64,000 nucleotides of DNA from Malikia sp. GTDB taxonomy: Bacteria > Pseudomonadota > Gammaproteobacteria > Burkholderiales > Burkholderiaceae_C. The stretch covers positions 164,215 through 228,214 of the forward strand of contig NZ_JAQTZS010000004.1 in the NCBI RefSeq assembly GCF_028687635.1. The letters run 5' to 3'. Under the pieces are notes generated by a model. It saw nothing but the letters and a program-made list of their open reading frames with translations. It did no database searches and was not told where the DNA came from. The position numbers and the translations under genes are program-made. This document shows positions 1 to 13,372 of this stretch, piece by piece (the first letter of the stretch is position 1; the number at the start of each line of letters is the position of its first letter).

Positions 1-217
1 CCTCCAGCATCAGCACCAGGCTCATGTAGTCCATGCCGGCGCCGCCCCATTGCTCGGGCACGCAGACGCCCATCGCGCCGAGCTCGCCCAGTTCGCGCAG
101 CGCCTCGGCCGGGAAGGTCTTGTTGCGGTCCCATTCGGCGGCGTGGGGTGCCAGGCGCTCCTGCGCGAAGGCGCGCATGGCGTCGCGGATCTGTTCCTGT
201 TCCGGGCTCAGAATCAT
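1..217 (-). CDS. acyl-CoA dehydrogenase, N-terminal part (cut by window edge)
   Basis: The minus strand encodes 72 residues running off the left edge, starting MILSPEQEQIRDAMRAF and containing the PEQWGGAGMDY stretch typical of the N-terminal helical domain of FAD-dependent acyl-CoA dehydrogenases. These enzymes introduce the alpha-beta double bond in acyl-CoA oxidation. The ATG at 215-217 is preceded by AAAGGA at a good distance. It lies just upstream of the thiolase on the same strand (11 bp gap), so it is probably the first or a middle gene of a beta-oxidation-like operon. The catalytic glutamate and most FAD contacts lie outside the window, so substrate class cannot be judged; it could serve isovaleryl-CoA or another acyl-CoA. 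Confidence 0.85.
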   Translation of the reverse strand, partial: MILSPEQEQIRDAMRAFAQERLAPHAAEWDRNKTFPAEALRELGELGAMGVCVPEQWGGAGMDYMSLVLMLE

Positions 218-228
218 TTCGGGTCCTT

Positions 229-1410
229 TCAGTACAGCTCGATCGCGAGCGCGGTTGCCTCGCCGCCGCCGATGCACAGCGAGGCCATGCCACGGCGCAG
301 TCCGCGTTGCCTGAGCGCACCGAGCAGCGTCACGATGATGCGCGCGCCCGAGGCGCCGATCGGGTGTCCGAGCGCGCAGGCACCGCCATGGACGTTGACG
401 ATCTCATGTGGCAGCGCGAACTCGCTCATCGCCGCCATGGTGACGGCGGCGAAGGCCTCGTTGACTTCCCACAGCTCGACATCGGATGCCTGCCAGCCCG
501 CGCGTGTCAGCGCCTTGCGGATCGCGCCGGCTGGCGCGGTGCTGAACCAGGCCGGCTCCTGCGCATGCACGGCCTGGGCCGCGACGCGCGCGATCGGCGT
601 CAGACCCAGGCGGCTGGCGGTCGATTCGCGCGTCAGCACCAGCGCGGCCGCGCCGTCCGAGATGCTGCTGGCGTTGGCCGCCGTGATCGTGCCATCCTTC
701 TTGAACGCGGGCTTGAGTCCGCGCAGCCGGTCGAGCTTGGCCTTGAACGGCTGCTCGTCGTGGCGGATCACGGTCTCGCCCTTGGGGCCCTTGAGCGTGA
801 CTGGCGCGATCTCCCAGTCGAAGCTGCCGTCCTCGTTGGCCGCCTTGGCGCGTGTGGTCGAAGCGATCGCGAAGTCGTCCTGCTGCTCGCGCGTGAAGCC
901 GAACCGCTCGACGCAGGACTCGGCGAACACACCCATCGCCTTGCCGCGCTCGTAGGCGTCCTCCAGGCCGTCGATCGCCATGTGGTCGAACATCTGGGTA
1001 GCGCCGTACTTCACGCCCTTGCGCGCGAACATCAGGTGCGGCGCGTTGCTCATGCTCTCCATGCCGCCGGCGACGACCACCTCGGCGCTGCCGGAGCTGA
1101 GCATGTCGTGCCCGAACATCGCGGCGCGCATGCCCGAGCCGCACATCTTGCTCAAAGTGACCGCGCCGGCCGAGACCGGCAGGCCGGCGGCCAGCGCGGC
1201 CTGGCGCGCGGGGGCCTGGCCCTGGCCGGCCATCAGGCAACAGCCCATCAGCACCTCGTCGACGGCGCTGCCGGGCAGGCCGGCGCGCTCGATGGCGGCG
1301 CGGATCGCCACGGCGCCGAGTTCCCAGCCGGCCAGGCCGGACAGATCGCCGAGCAGGCCGCCGATCGGCGTGCGGGCGGCGGAAACGATGACAATCGGGT
1401 CTTGAGACAT
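229..1410 (-). CDS. acetyl-CoA C-acyltransferase (thiolase)
   Basis: A 393-residue thiolase, the usual family length. It catalyses thiolytic cleavage of 3-ketoacyl-CoA, or the reverse Claisen condensation. The nucleophilic cysteine sits in LSKMCGSGMRA (about Cys90), the catalytic histidine in GHPIGASGAR (about His349), and the acid/base cysteine in CIGGGEA (about Cys379). It lies between an SDR dehydrogenase upstream and an acyl-CoA dehydrogenase downstream on the same strand, which fits a small beta-oxidation or branched-chain acyl-CoA operon. Family motifs do not separate a biosynthetic acetoacetyl-CoA thiolase from a degradative 3-ketoacyl-CoA thiolase, so I give no symbol. Confidence 0.93.
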   Translation of the reverse strand: MSQDPIVIVSAARTPIGGLLGDLSGLAGWELGAVAIRAAIERAGLPGSAVDEVLMGCCLMAGQGQAPARQAALAAGLPVSAGAVTLSKMCGSGMRAAMFGHDMLSSGSAEVVVAGGMESMSNAPHLMFARKGVKYGATQMFDHMAIDGLEDAYERGKAMGVFAESCVERFGFTREQQDDFAIASTTRAKAANEDGSFDWEIAPVTLKGPKGETVIRHDEQPFKAKLDRLRGLKPAFKKDGTITAANASSISDGAAALVLTRESTASRLGLTPIARVAAQAVHAQEPAWFSTAPAGAIRKALTRAGWQASDVELWEVNEAFAAVTMAAMSEFALPHEIVNVHGGACALGHPIGASGARIIVTLLGALRQRGLRRGMASLCIGGGEATALAIELY

Positions 1411-1425
1411 TGCATTTTTCCTTTG

Positions 1426-2190
1426 TTACTTGGCCGCCATGCGGATGGCGCCGTCAAGGCGGAAGACTTCGCCATTGAGGTACTGATTGCCCAGGATATG
1501 TTCGACCAAGGCCGCGTATTCGGCCGGCTTGCCCAGGCGCGAGGGGAAGGGCACCATTGCCCCAAGCGCCTGCTGTACCTCGACCGGCATGCCCAGCAGC
1601 ATGGGCGTCTCCATGATGCCCGGCGCTATCGTCATGACGCGGATGCCGCCGCGAGCGAGTTCGCGCGCGATCGGCAGCGTCATCGAGACGATGCCACCCT
1701 TGGACGCCGCGTAGGCGGCCTGGCCGATCTGGCCGTCGTAGGCCGCGACCGAGGCGGTGTTGACGATCACGCCGCGCTCGCCGTTGTCCTCCGCCTCGCT
1801 GTCGCTCATGATCTCGGCCGCCAGCCGGATCATGTTGAAGCTGCCGACCAGGTTGATGCCGATCGTGCGCGCGAAGCTGTCGAGCCGGTGCGTGCCTTGC
1901 TTGCCGACGACCTTCTCGGCTGGCGCGATGCCGGCACAGTTGACCAGGCCGCGCAGCGGTCCCATGGTTCGGGCGATCTCGAACGCGGCGCGCGCGCTCT
2001 CGTCGCTGGTCACGTCGGTCCGCACGAAGCGGACCCGTTCGCCGAGCTCGGCCTCGACCTTGTGCCCGGCCTCGGCGTTGACGTCGGCCAGCAAGACCTT
2101 GCCGCCCCGGGCGACCAGCAGCGCCGCCGTCGCGGCCCCGAGGCCCGAGCCGCCGCCCGTCACCACGAAAACCCTGTCCTTGATTTCCAT
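1426..2190 (-). CDS. SDR family 3-hydroxyacyl-CoA dehydrogenase-like protein
   Basis: A 254-residue short-chain dehydrogenase. The Rossmann glycine motif TGGGSGLG is at residues 11-18, the NAG-type motif NCAGI is near 84-88, and the catalytic Ser147, Tyr160 and Lys164 are in VNTASV and YAASK. The closest family by eye is the type II 3-hydroxyacyl-CoA dehydrogenase (17-beta-HSD10-like) group, which oxidises 3-hydroxyacyl-CoA with NAD. An upstream in-frame ATG exists at 2202, but ATG 2190 has GGAG six bases before it, so I chose 2190. It is followed by the thiolase after 15 bp, so the two steps (dehydrogenation, thiolysis) are probably co-transcribed. Confidence 0.88.
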   Translation of the reverse strand: MEIKDRVFVVTGGGSGLGAATAALLVARGGKVLLADVNAEAGHKVEAELGERVRFVRTDVTSDESARAAFEIARTMGPLRGLVNCAGIAPAEKVVGKQGTHRLDSFARTIGINLVGSFNMIRLAAEIMSDSEAEDNGERGVIVNTASVAAYDGQIGQAAYAASKGGIVSMTLPIARELARGGIRVMTIAPGIMETPMLLGMPVEVQQALGAMVPFPSRLGKPAEYAALVEHILGNQYLNGEVFRLDGAIRMAAK

Positions 2191-2291
2191 CTGATGCTCC
2201 ATTGTTTTTCTGCAGCGCGCGCCATCGCGACGCTTTCGGTCACTTTAGATCGCCCTCGCTCGACGTTCAATGCCACAAGCGTGCAAGCCAG

Positions 2292-3419
2292 ATGACTGAA
2301 TTGGTCAATCACCAGCCTGGGCCTCGGCTCTCGGAGCCCGAGAAGGGCACGATCGCGATCGCCTTCGTGCACGAGGCGCTGGCCTGCCTGCGCGAGCGCG
2401 GCATCGACGAGCGCCCGCTGCTGGCGCGCGCCGGCATTTCGCCCGAACTGCTCGTGATGCCGCAGGCGCGCGTGTCCTCGTCCGCCTACGGTCTGCTCTG
2501 GCACGGCATCGCGCGGGCCATCGATGACGAGTTCTTCGGGCTCGACAGCCGGGGCATGAAGTCGGGCAGCTTCACCTTGCTGTGTCATGCGTTGATTCAC
2601 AGCGATACGCTCGGGCGTGCCTTGCGGCGCGCGCTGCGCTTCTTGCGCCTGTTGCTCGATGATTTCCATGGCGAGCTTGAAATCGAAGCTGGCATCGCCC
2701 GCATCCGCCTCATCGACCGGCTGGACCGGGCGAGCGGGCAGCCGATCGCGCCACGGCGCGCCTTCGCCTACGGCACCTATCTGTTGCTGCTGCACGGGCT
2801 GGCCTGTTGGCTGGTCGGACGTCGCATTCCGCTGTTGAGCGCGCAATTCCGCTGTGCCGAGCCGCCCTACGGCCAGGAGTGGCGCGTGCTGTTCGCGCAG
2901 GATCTCCGCTTCGGCCAGACCGGCTCCGGCATCTCCTTCGACGCCGACTACCTCGCGCTGCGCAACCTCCGCGAAGAATCCGCGATGAAGGAGTTCCTGC
3001 GTTCGGCGCCGGCCAACTTCCTCGTCAAGTACAAGAACAGCGCCGGCCTGTCGGCGCGCATCCGGCGCTGGCTGCGTGACCAGGACCCGACCGATTGGCC
3101 AAGCCTGCCCGAGCTGGCGCGCCAGCTCAATCTGTCGGAGGCGACGCTGCGCCGGCGCCTCGACGCCGAGGGCAGCTCGTACCGCGCCATCCTCGACGAC
3201 CTGCGGCGCGACATGGCGATCGGCCTGCTCGCCGACAGCCAGGCCAGCCTGGCCGACATCGCCGCCGCGCTCGGATTCTCCGAGGCCAGCGCGTTTCACC
3301 GCGCGTTCAGGAAATGGACCGGCTCGCGTCCAGGCGAGTACCGCCTGCCGCGAGCTCCCGCTGCTGCTGGCGGTATTCCGCCGGTGTCTGCCCGGTCCAG
3401 CCACGGAAAGCCCGGATGA
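2292..3419 (+). CDS. AraC family transcriptional regulator (OruR/PF12625-like)
   Basis: A 375-residue AraC-type regulator: a long N-terminal ligand-binding domain of the Arabinose_bd (PF12625) kind, then a C-terminal double helix-turn-helix containing ARQLNLSEATLRRRL and ADIAAALGFSEASAFHRAF. It is divergent from the SDR-thiolase-acyl-CoA dehydrogenase operon (102 bp between starts), the usual position for a local activator of that operon. Its last 113 bp overlap, antisense, the 3' end of the next AraC gene. As a result its tail after the GEYR end of the HTH is about 25 residues of unusual composition. The effector is unknown. Confidence 0.9.
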   Translation: MTELVNHQPGPRLSEPEKGTIAIAFVHEALACLRERGIDERPLLARAGISPELLVMPQARVSSSAYGLLWHGIARAIDDEFFGLDSRGMKSGSFTLLCHALIHSDTLGRALRRALRFLRLLLDDFHGELEIEAGIARIRLIDRLDRASGQPIAPRRAFAYGTYLLLLHGLACWLVGRRIPLLSAQFRCAEPPYGQEWRVLFAQDLRFGQTGSGISFDADYLALRNLREESAMKEFLRSAPANFLVKYKNSAGLSARIRRWLRDQDPTDWPSLPELARQLNLSEATLRRRLDAEGSSYRAILDDLRRDMAIGLLADSQASLADIAAALGFSEASAFHRAFRKWTGSRPGEYRLPRAPAAAGGIPPVSARSSHGKPG

Positions 3420-4449
3420 AGCTCTTTTCGCTGGTGAAGCCGATGGCCTCGGCCAGCTGCTTGTTGGGCTTTTGCGTGCGCAGCAGCAGCTCGATCGCGC
3501 GCTCGCGCCGCACCGCGTCCTTGAGCGCCTGCAGCGAGCTGCCCAGCTCGTGCAGCTGGCGGTGCAGCGTGCGCGGCGAGACATGCAGCAGCGCGGCCAG
3601 CCCCTCGGCGTTGTGCGCGTCCTGCGGCCGGCCGCGCAGCAACTGGCGCACCCGTTCGAGCAGCAACCGATCGCGCCGGTAGGACTGGACCATCAGCGGC
3701 AGCGCGTTCTTGAGCAGCTGGTTCATCGCGGCCTCGTCGCGGCGCAGCGGCAGGTCGAGATAGCGCGCATCGAAGCGGATCGCGGTCTGCGCGGCCGAGA
3801 ACCGCACCGGCGCCGGAAACAGCACCGCGTAGCTGTCGCGATGCGGCGGCGCAGCGAAGCTGAAGCGGGCCTCCAGCAGCGGGATGCGCGAATCCGTGTA
3901 CCAGCAAGCCAGGCCGTGGATGTTGCGCAACACCGAGACATGGCAGAACTCGCGCGTGGGCAGCGGGACGCGCGGGTCGGCCAGCGCGATTTGCGCGACC
4001 CCGTCGGCTTGCGTCAGCTGCAGTTCGATCTCATCGGCCAGCAGTCCGTGGTGGCGGCACCAGCGCTTGAGCGCCAGCCCGAGCGTGGGCGCGCCCAGCG
4101 AGGCGCGCGCCAGCATGCCGTAGCTGCCCCAGGGCAGGCGGCGGTCGAACCAGCCCAGCGCCTCGTCGTCGAGCTCGCGCATCGCGTGGCCCGAGATGCG
4201 CTCCATCTGCAGCGCGCTGATGCGGGCCTCCGGGTCACTGATCCGGTCTGGCGGGATTTGTGCCGCGGCCAGGGCTGCCGCCGGATTCAGCCCGCGCCTG
4301 GAATAAGCCCAGGCAATCGCCTGGACGAAGGCCATCGGCGTGACGGCCTGGCCCGCAAGGCGGGGGGAGGCGGGCTGGCGCTGGTTGGTATCCACGCTGC
4401 TGGGGTACGCGCTGGCGAGGGGCATGTGAAAGGGCTGCCTTGATGGCAT
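3307..4449 (-). CDS. AraC family transcriptional regulator (second, convergent)
   Basis: About 380 residues, again with the PF12625-type sensor domain followed by a C-terminal AraC HTH pair (GLAALLHVSPRTLHRQL; KQLAEAIGFTSEKSFIRAF; then TPAEYR). It is divergent from the acyl-CoA ligase-liuBCDE operon, so it is the likely local regulator of that operon. The start is uncertain. ATG 4449 gives an N-terminus beginning MPSRQPF; ATG 4425 is another candidate; neither has a clear Shine-Dalgarno sequence. An upstream extension to 4557 would run into the ligase gene and looks spurious. Its 3' end overlaps the neighbouring AraC gene tail-to-tail by 113 bp. Confidence 0.87.
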   Translation of the reverse strand: MPSRQPFHMPLASAYPSSVDTNQRQPASPRLAGQAVTPMAFVQAIAWAYSRRGLNPAAALAAAQIPPDRISDPEARISALQMERISGHAMRELDDEALGWFDRRLPWGSYGMLARASLGAPTLGLALKRWCRHHGLLADEIELQLTQADGVAQIALADPRVPLPTREFCHVSVLRNIHGLACWYTDSRIPLLEARFSFAAPPHRDSYAVLFPAPVRFSAAQTAIRFDARYLDLPLRRDEAAMNQLLKNALPLMVQSYRRDRLLLERVRQLLRGRPQDAHNAEGLAALLHVSPRTLHRQLHELGSSLQALKDAVRRERAIELLLRTQKPNKQLAEAIGFTSEKSFIRAFRGWTGQTPAEYRQQQRELAAGGTRLDASRSIS

Positions 4450-4535
4450 GAATTGCAACCATTGTGGCACACGCCAATCGGTGCGCGTCCCTACCATGGC
4501 GGCACAAGAACCCCAAGCGACAGCAGGAGACCCGC

Positions 4536-6260
<1,725 letters not shown>

Positions 6261-6317
6261 TGCCGCCTGAAGCCGCCTGTAGCCCCCACCTTCAAGACCC
6301 AAGACAGAAAGCCCCCG

Positions 6318-7925
<1,608 letters not shown>

Positions 7926-7932
7926 GGCCGTG

Positions 7933-8712
7933 ATGAGCAACCTGAACATAAAAGTCGAGGCGCAGCGCGCCACCCTCACGCTGACCCGGCCCGAACTGCG
8001 CAACGCCTTCAACGACGAGGTGATCGCCGAACTGACCCAGGCCTTCACCGAACTCGGGGCACGCGAGGACGTGCGCGCCATCGTGCTGGCGGCCGAGGGA
8101 GCGGCCTTCTGCGCCGGTGCCGACCTGAACTGGATGCGCCGCATGGCCGACTACGACCGCGCGCAGAACCTGGCCGACGCGGCGCGCCTGGCCGAGATGC
8201 TGCGCACCATTTACCACTGTCCCAAGCCGATCGTGGCCCGGGTGCAGGGCGATGTCTACGCCGGTGGCATGGGCCTGGTGGCCTGCTGCGACATCGCGCT
8301 CAGCGCCGACAGCGCGCACTACTGCCTGAGCGAAACCCGGCTCGGCCTGGTGCCGGCCACCATCAGCCCCTACGTGATGCGCGCCATGGGGCCGCGCGCC
8401 GCGCAGCGCTACTGCCTGAGCGCCGAGCGCTTCGACGCCGCCGAGGCGTTGCGCATCGGCTTCGTGCACGAGGTGGTTCCCGCCGACCAACTCGACACCC
8501 GGGTCGATGCGGTCGTCAAGGCGCTGCTCAACGCGAGCCCGACCGCCGTGCGCGCCTGCAAGCGCCTGCTGCAGGACGTCGCGCAGCGCGAGATCGACGC
8601 GGCGCTGATCGCCCAGACGGTCGAGGCGATCGCCGACATCCGCGCCAGCACCGAGGGCAGGGAGGGCGTGCAGTCCTTCCTGCAAAAACGCCAGCCGGCC
8701 TGGCTGGCCTGA
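7933..8712 (+). CDS. liuC: enoyl-CoA hydratase/isomerase (methylglutaconyl-CoA hydratase)
   Basis: A 259-residue crotonase-fold protein with oxyanion-hole segments in GAAFCAGADLNWM and DVYAGGMGLVACCDIALS, and the usual family length. In this gene order it is methylglutaconyl-CoA hydratase, which makes HMG-CoA from the carboxylase product. The ATG at 7933 is preceded by GAGG five bases away; a GTG one codon upstream (7930) is in frame and is the alternative. It is only 7 bp from the liuB stop and 11 bp from the liuD start, so it is translationally close-packed in the operon. Confidence 0.92.
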   Translation: MSNLNIKVEAQRATLTLTRPELRNAFNDEVIAELTQAFTELGAREDVRAIVLAAEGAAFCAGADLNWMRRMADYDRAQNLADAARLAEMLRTIYHCPKPIVARVQGDVYAGGMGLVACCDIALSADSAHYCLSETRLGLVPATISPYVMRAMGPRAAQRYCLSAERFDAAEALRIGFVHEVVPADQLDTRVDAVVKALLNASPTAVRACKRLLQDVAQREIDAALIAQTVEAIADIRASTEGREGVQSFLQKRQPAWLA

Positions 8713-8723
8713 GGAGACCAGAC

Positions 8724-10745
8724 ATGTTCAAGAAAATCCTGATCGCCAACCGTGGCGAAATCGCCTGCCGCGTCGCCGCCACCGCGCGCCGCCTCGGCAT
8801 CAAGACCGTCGCGGTCTATTCGGATGCCGACGCCGGCGCCAAGCATGTCGCTGCCTGTGACGAGGCCATCCATATCGGCGGCAGCTCGCCCAAGGAAAGC
8901 TATCTGCGCTGGCAGGCCATCCTGGAGGCCGCCCAGGCCACCGGCGCGCAGGCCATCCATCCCGGCTATGGCTTCCTGAGCGAGAACGAGGAATTCGCGC
9001 AGGCCTGTGCCGATGCCGGACTGGTCTTCATCGGCCCGCCGCCTTCCGCGATCAAGGACATGGGCCTGAAGGCCGAGTCCAAGCAACTGATGGAGCGCGC
9101 CGGCGTGCCGCTCGTGCCCGGCTACCACGGTGCCAACCAGGACCCCGCGCTGTTGCAGGCCGAGGCCGACCGCATCGGCTATCCGGTGCTGATCAAGGCC
9201 AGCGCGGGTGGCGGCGGCAAGGGCATGCGCGCGGTTGACCGCGGCGAAGACTTCGCCGCCGCGCTGGCGTCCTGCCAGCGCGAGGCACGCAACAGCTTCG
9301 GCGACGACGCCGTGCTGATCGAGAAATACGTGCAGCGCCCGCGCCACATCGAGATCCAGGTCTTTGGCGACACGCACGGCAACATCGTCTACCTGTTCGA
9401 GCGCGACTGCTCGGTGCAGCGCCGGCACCAGAAGGTGCTCGAAGAAGCGCCGGCGCCGGGGCTCAGCGCCGAGCTGCGCGCCCAGATGGGCCTGGCGGCG
9501 GTCGCGGCGGCGCGCGCGGTGCATTATGTCGGCGCCGGCACGGTCGAGTTCATCGTCGAGCAGCGCGCAGGCGGCGACATGAACTTCTTCTTCATGGAGA
9601 TGAATACCCGGCTGCAGGTCGAGCACCCGGTGACCGAGGCCATCACCGGGCTCGATTTGGTCGAGTGGCAGCTTCGCGTCGCCGCCGGCGAGCCGCTGCC
9701 GCTGCGCCAGGACCAGCTGCGGATCAAGGGTCACGCGATCGAGGCGCGCATCTGCGCCGAGAACCCCGAGCGCCAGTTCCTGCCCGCCACCGGCCGGCTC
9801 GACCACTACCACAAGCCTGCGCACGACAGCTTCCAGATCGCGCCGCTGCGCTTCGACGACGGCGTGCGCGAGGGCGACGCGATCAGTCCCTACTACGACT
9901 CGATGGTGGCCAAGCTGATCGTGCAGGGCGACACCCGCGAGCAGGCGCTGGCCCGGCTCGACGAGGCCCTCGCCCAGACCCATGTCGTCGGCCTGTCGAC
10001 CAACGTCCAGTTCCTGCGCCGCGTCGTGCGCAGCCCGTCGTTCGCTGGCGCCGACCTCGATACCGCGCTGATCGAGCGCGAGCGCGCCGTGCTGTTCGGC
10101 CAGGATGAGGTCGGACTGCCGCTGGCGGTTGCCGCTGCCGTGGCGCAGACCTTGCTGGCCGAGCGCGCCACTGAAGGCGCTGACCCGTTCAGCAGGACCG
10201 ACGGCTGGCGCAGCCATGGGGTCTTCGCGCGCCGCTTCGCCTTCGACTACCTCGGCGAGCGCGTGGCCGCCACGCTGTCCTATCAGCGCGACGCCGCGCT
10301 GCGGCTGACCGTGGGCGAGGGCGCCCAAGCCGTCTCGGGTCCGTTGCAATTCACGCCGCGCCAGGATGGCGACTGGGCGCTGGACATCAGTTTTGGCGCG
10401 CAGCGCAGCCTGGCCACCATCTACCTCGATGGCGAACGGGTCGAGGTCTTCACGCCGCAGGGGGCCGCGCAGCTGGTCGAGATCGACCTGCTGGCCCACG
10501 CCGGCGACAGCGGCACCGAGGCCGGTCGCCTGACCGCGCCGATGCCGGGCAAGGTGGTCGCCTTCATGGTCGCGGCGGGCGAACGCGTCGCCAAGGGCCA
10601 GCCACTCGCCGTGATGGAAGCGATGAAGATGGAGCACACGATTGCCGCCCCTGCCGACGGGGTGGTGGCCGAGCTGCTGTACGCGGTCGGGGATCAGGTC
10701 GGCGATGGCGCCGAACTGCTCAAGCTCGAACTCGAGCCGGCCTGA
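8724..10745 (+). CDS. liuD: methylcrotonoyl-CoA carboxylase, biotin carboxylase/BCCP (alpha) subunit
   Basis: A 673-residue alpha subunit. The N-terminal biotin carboxylase begins FKKILIANRGEIACRVA. The ATP-grasp glycine loop is KASAGGGGKGMR, and the catalytic region includes EMNTRLQVEHPVTE. After a linker, a C-terminal biotinyl domain carries the biotin attachment motif EAMKMEHT with the modified lysine at about residue 635. It carboxylates its own biotin, and the LiuB subunit then transfers CO2 to 3-methylcrotonyl-CoA. GAGGAG lies upstream of the ATG. It is intact and of normal length for MccA/LiuD. Confidence 0.95.
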   Translation: MFKKILIANRGEIACRVAATARRLGIKTVAVYSDADAGAKHVAACDEAIHIGGSSPKESYLRWQAILEAAQATGAQAIHPGYGFLSENEEFAQACADAGLVFIGPPPSAIKDMGLKAESKQLMERAGVPLVPGYHGANQDPALLQAEADRIGYPVLIKASAGGGGKGMRAVDRGEDFAAALASCQREARNSFGDDAVLIEKYVQRPRHIEIQVFGDTHGNIVYLFERDCSVQRRHQKVLEEAPAPGLSAELRAQMGLAAVAAARAVHYVGAGTVEFIVEQRAGGDMNFFFMEMNTRLQVEHPVTEAITGLDLVEWQLRVAAGEPLPLRQDQLRIKGHAIEARICAENPERQFLPATGRLDHYHKPAHDSFQIAPLRFDDGVREGDAISPYYDSMVAKLIVQGDTREQALARLDEALAQTHVVGLSTNVQFLRRVVRSPSFAGADLDTALIERERAVLFGQDEVGLPLAVAAAVAQTLLAERATEGADPFSRTDGWRSHGVFARRFAFDYLGERVAATLSYQRDAALRLTVGEGAQAVSGPLQFTPRQDGDWALDISFGAQRSLATIYLDGERVEVFTPQGAAQLVEIDLLAHAGDSGTEAGRLTAPMPGKVVAFMVAAGERVAKGQPLAVMEAMKMEHTIAAPADGVVAELLYAVGDQVGDGAELLKLELEPA

Positions 10746-10763
10746 AACCGCAGAGGAATCAGC

Positions 10764-11669
10764 ATGAACTACCCCCCAAGCGTCCGGCTGGTCGAGGTCG
10801 GCCCGCGCGACGGCCTGCAGAACGAGCCGCAGCCGGTGCCGGCTGCGGTCAAGATCGAACTCGTGCACCGCCTGCAGGACAGCGGCCTGCGCGAGATCGA
10901 GGTCACCAGCTACGTCAGCCCCAAATGGGTGCCGCAGATGGCCGACAACCACCAGGTCATGAGCGGTATCCAGCGGCGCGACGGCGTGCGCTACTCGGTG
11001 CTGACGCCCAACCTCAAGGGCTTCGAGGCCGCGCTGGCCGATCGGCCCGACGAGATCGTGGTCTTCGGCGCCGCCAGCGAGGCCTTCAGCCAGAAGAACA
11101 TCAACTGCGGCATCGCCGAGAGCATAGCCCGCTTCGCACCCGTCGTGCAGGCCGCGCTCGACGCCGGCATCGCGGTGCGCGGCGCCATGAGCTGCACGGT
11201 TGGCTGCCCCTATGAGGGCGAGATCGCCCCCGAGCGCGTCGAAATGCTGGCCGGGCTGATGAAGGCCATCGGCGTGCAGCGGGTCGATGTCGCCGACACC
11301 ATCGGCGTGGGCACGCCGCTCAAGGTGCAGCGCGCCATCGAAGCCACGCTAAAGCATTACGAGCTCGACCAGGTCAGTGGCCATTTCCACGACACCTACG
11401 GCCAGGCCCTGAGCAACACCCTGGCGGCCTTGCAGCTGGGGGTCTGGAACTTCCAGTCATCGGTCGCCGGTCTCGGTGGCTGTCCCTATGCCAAGGGCGC
11501 CACCGGCAACGTCGCGACCGAGGACCTGGTCTACCTGCTGCACGGCATGGGCATAGCGACCGGCATCGACCTCGACGCGCTGGTCGACGCGGGAGCCTAC
11601 ATCAGCACCGCGTTGGGCCGTCCGACCAATTCGCGCGTGGCGCGGGCCTTGCTGGCCAGGCGCGGCTGA
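10764..11669 (+). CDS. liuE: hydroxymethylglutaryl-CoA lyase
   Basis: A 301-residue TIM-barrel lyase of the HMGL family, cleaving HMG-CoA to acetoacetate and acetyl-CoA, the last step of the leucine route. It begins with the signature RLVEVGPRDGLQNE. The metal-binding histidine pair is in SGHFHDTYGQ, and the signature cysteine loop is GLGGCPYAKGATGNV, where the cysteine covers the active site. It is the last gene of the ligase-liuBCDE operon. An AGAGGA ribosome site precedes the ATG, and a strong bidirectional terminator follows 36 bp after the stop. Confidence 0.95.
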   Translation: MNYPPSVRLVEVGPRDGLQNEPQPVPAAVKIELVHRLQDSGLREIEVTSYVSPKWVPQMADNHQVMSGIQRRDGVRYSVLTPNLKGFEAALADRPDEIVVFGAASEAFSQKNINCGIAESIARFAPVVQAALDAGIAVRGAMSCTVGCPYEGEIAPERVEMLAGLMKAIGVQRVDVADTIGVGTPLKVQRAIEATLKHYELDQVSGHFHDTYGQALSNTLAALQLGVWNFQSSVAGLGGCPYAKGATGNVATEDLVYLLHGMGIATGIDLDALVDAGAYISTALGRPTNSRVARALLARRG

Positions 11670-11704
11670 ACAGCATGATAAAACTTACGTCCGGGCCATA
11701 AATG

Positions 11705-11740
11705 AAAAAACCCCTGCAGCTCGGCGCTCAGGGGTTTTTT
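11705..11740. terminator. bidirectional intrinsic terminator between liuE and adk
   Basis: A six-A run, then CCCCTG, an inner AGC/GCT pair round the loop, then CAGGGG and a six-T run make a perfect outer stem read equally well on both strands. It sits between convergent liuE (plus) and adk (minus), so it ends both operons. Confidence 0.9.
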
Positions 11741-11779
11741 GTTCGCCACAGGCCGATCAGGCCTGTGCGCCGCAGTGCA

Positions 11780-12541
<762 letters not shown>

Positions 12542-12580
12542 TTACGGCGCGAAGAACTCTGGTCCGGTCCGCGCCAGGCT

Positions 12581-13372
12581 TCAGGCCCGGGCCGCGAAGA
12601 TCTCGCGTACCCGTTCCAGGTCGGCTTGCGTGTCCACCCCCGGGCCAGGTGCCTGGTCGCAGATATGGACCGCGATGCGCTCGCCATGCCAGAGCACGCG
12701 CAGCTGCTCCAGCGACTCGCATTGCTCGGTCGGGGCGGGTTCCAGGCCGGGGAAGGCCTTGAGGAAGCCGACCCGGTAGCCGTAGATGCCGACATGGCGC
12801 AGCGGCAGCGGGCTTTGCGGCAGCTCCACGATGCCTTCGCTCCAGGCCTCGGCCATGCCGTCGCGCCACCACGGAATCGGCGCGCGGCTGAAGTACTGCG
12901 CCGTGCCGAGGCGGTCCAGCACCACCTTGACCACGTTGGGGTTGGCGAATTCGGCCGCGTGTTCGATCGCGTGCGCGGCCGTGCTCATGACACAGTCGGG
13001 GCGGCGCTGCAGTTCGGCGGCGACCGCCTCGATCAGCGCCGGGTCCATCAGCGGCTCGTCGCCCTGCACGTTGACGACGATGGCGTCGTCGGGCAGGCCC
13101 AGCAGGGCGCAGGCCTCGGCCAGCCGGTCGCTGCCGCTCGGGTGGTCGGCGCGCGTGAGCAGGGCGTCAACGCCGGCCGCGCGGCAGGCCGACAGGATCT
13201 GCTCGTCGTCGGTCGCGACCACGCAGGACTGGGCGCGGCTCAGGCGCACCCGTTCGGCCACGCGCACGATCATCGGCTGGCCGCAGATGTCGGCCAGCGG
13301 CTTGTTGCGCAGCCGGCTCGATGCCAGCCGGGCCGGGATCAGCACATGGAAGGGGGGCGCGTCGCGGCTCAT
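12581..13372 (-). CDS. kdsB: 3-deoxy-manno-octulosonate cytidylyltransferase
   Basis: A 263-residue nucleotidyltransferase that activates Kdo to CMP-Kdo for attachment to lipid A in the cytoplasm. The N-terminal [18 protein letters not shown] is the CTP-binding signature of Kds[14 protein letters not shown] carries the metal-binding aspartate, and a later [12 protein letters not shown] stretch is family-typical. The start overlaps the stop of the upstream Trm112-like gene in an ATGA arrangement (13369-13372), showing translational coupling with the lpxK block. Confidence 0.96.
   Translation of the reverse strand: MSRDAPPFHVLIPARLASSRLRNKPLADICGQPMIVRVAERVRLSRAQSCVVATDDEQILSACRAAGVDALLTRADHPSGSDRLAEACALLGLPDDAIVVNVQGDEPLMDPALIEAVAAELQRRPDCVMSTAAHAIEHAAEFANPNVVKVVLDRLGTAQYFSRAPIPWWRDGMAEAWSEGIVELPQSPLPLRHVGIYGYRVGFLKAFPGLEPAPTEQCESLEQLRVLWHGERIAVHICDQAPGPGVDTQADLERVREIFAARA

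Noticed and set aside
8409..10952. An 847-codon minus-strand open frame opposite liuD
   Set aside because: Shadow of liuC/liuD with no recognisable domain and no ribosome site.
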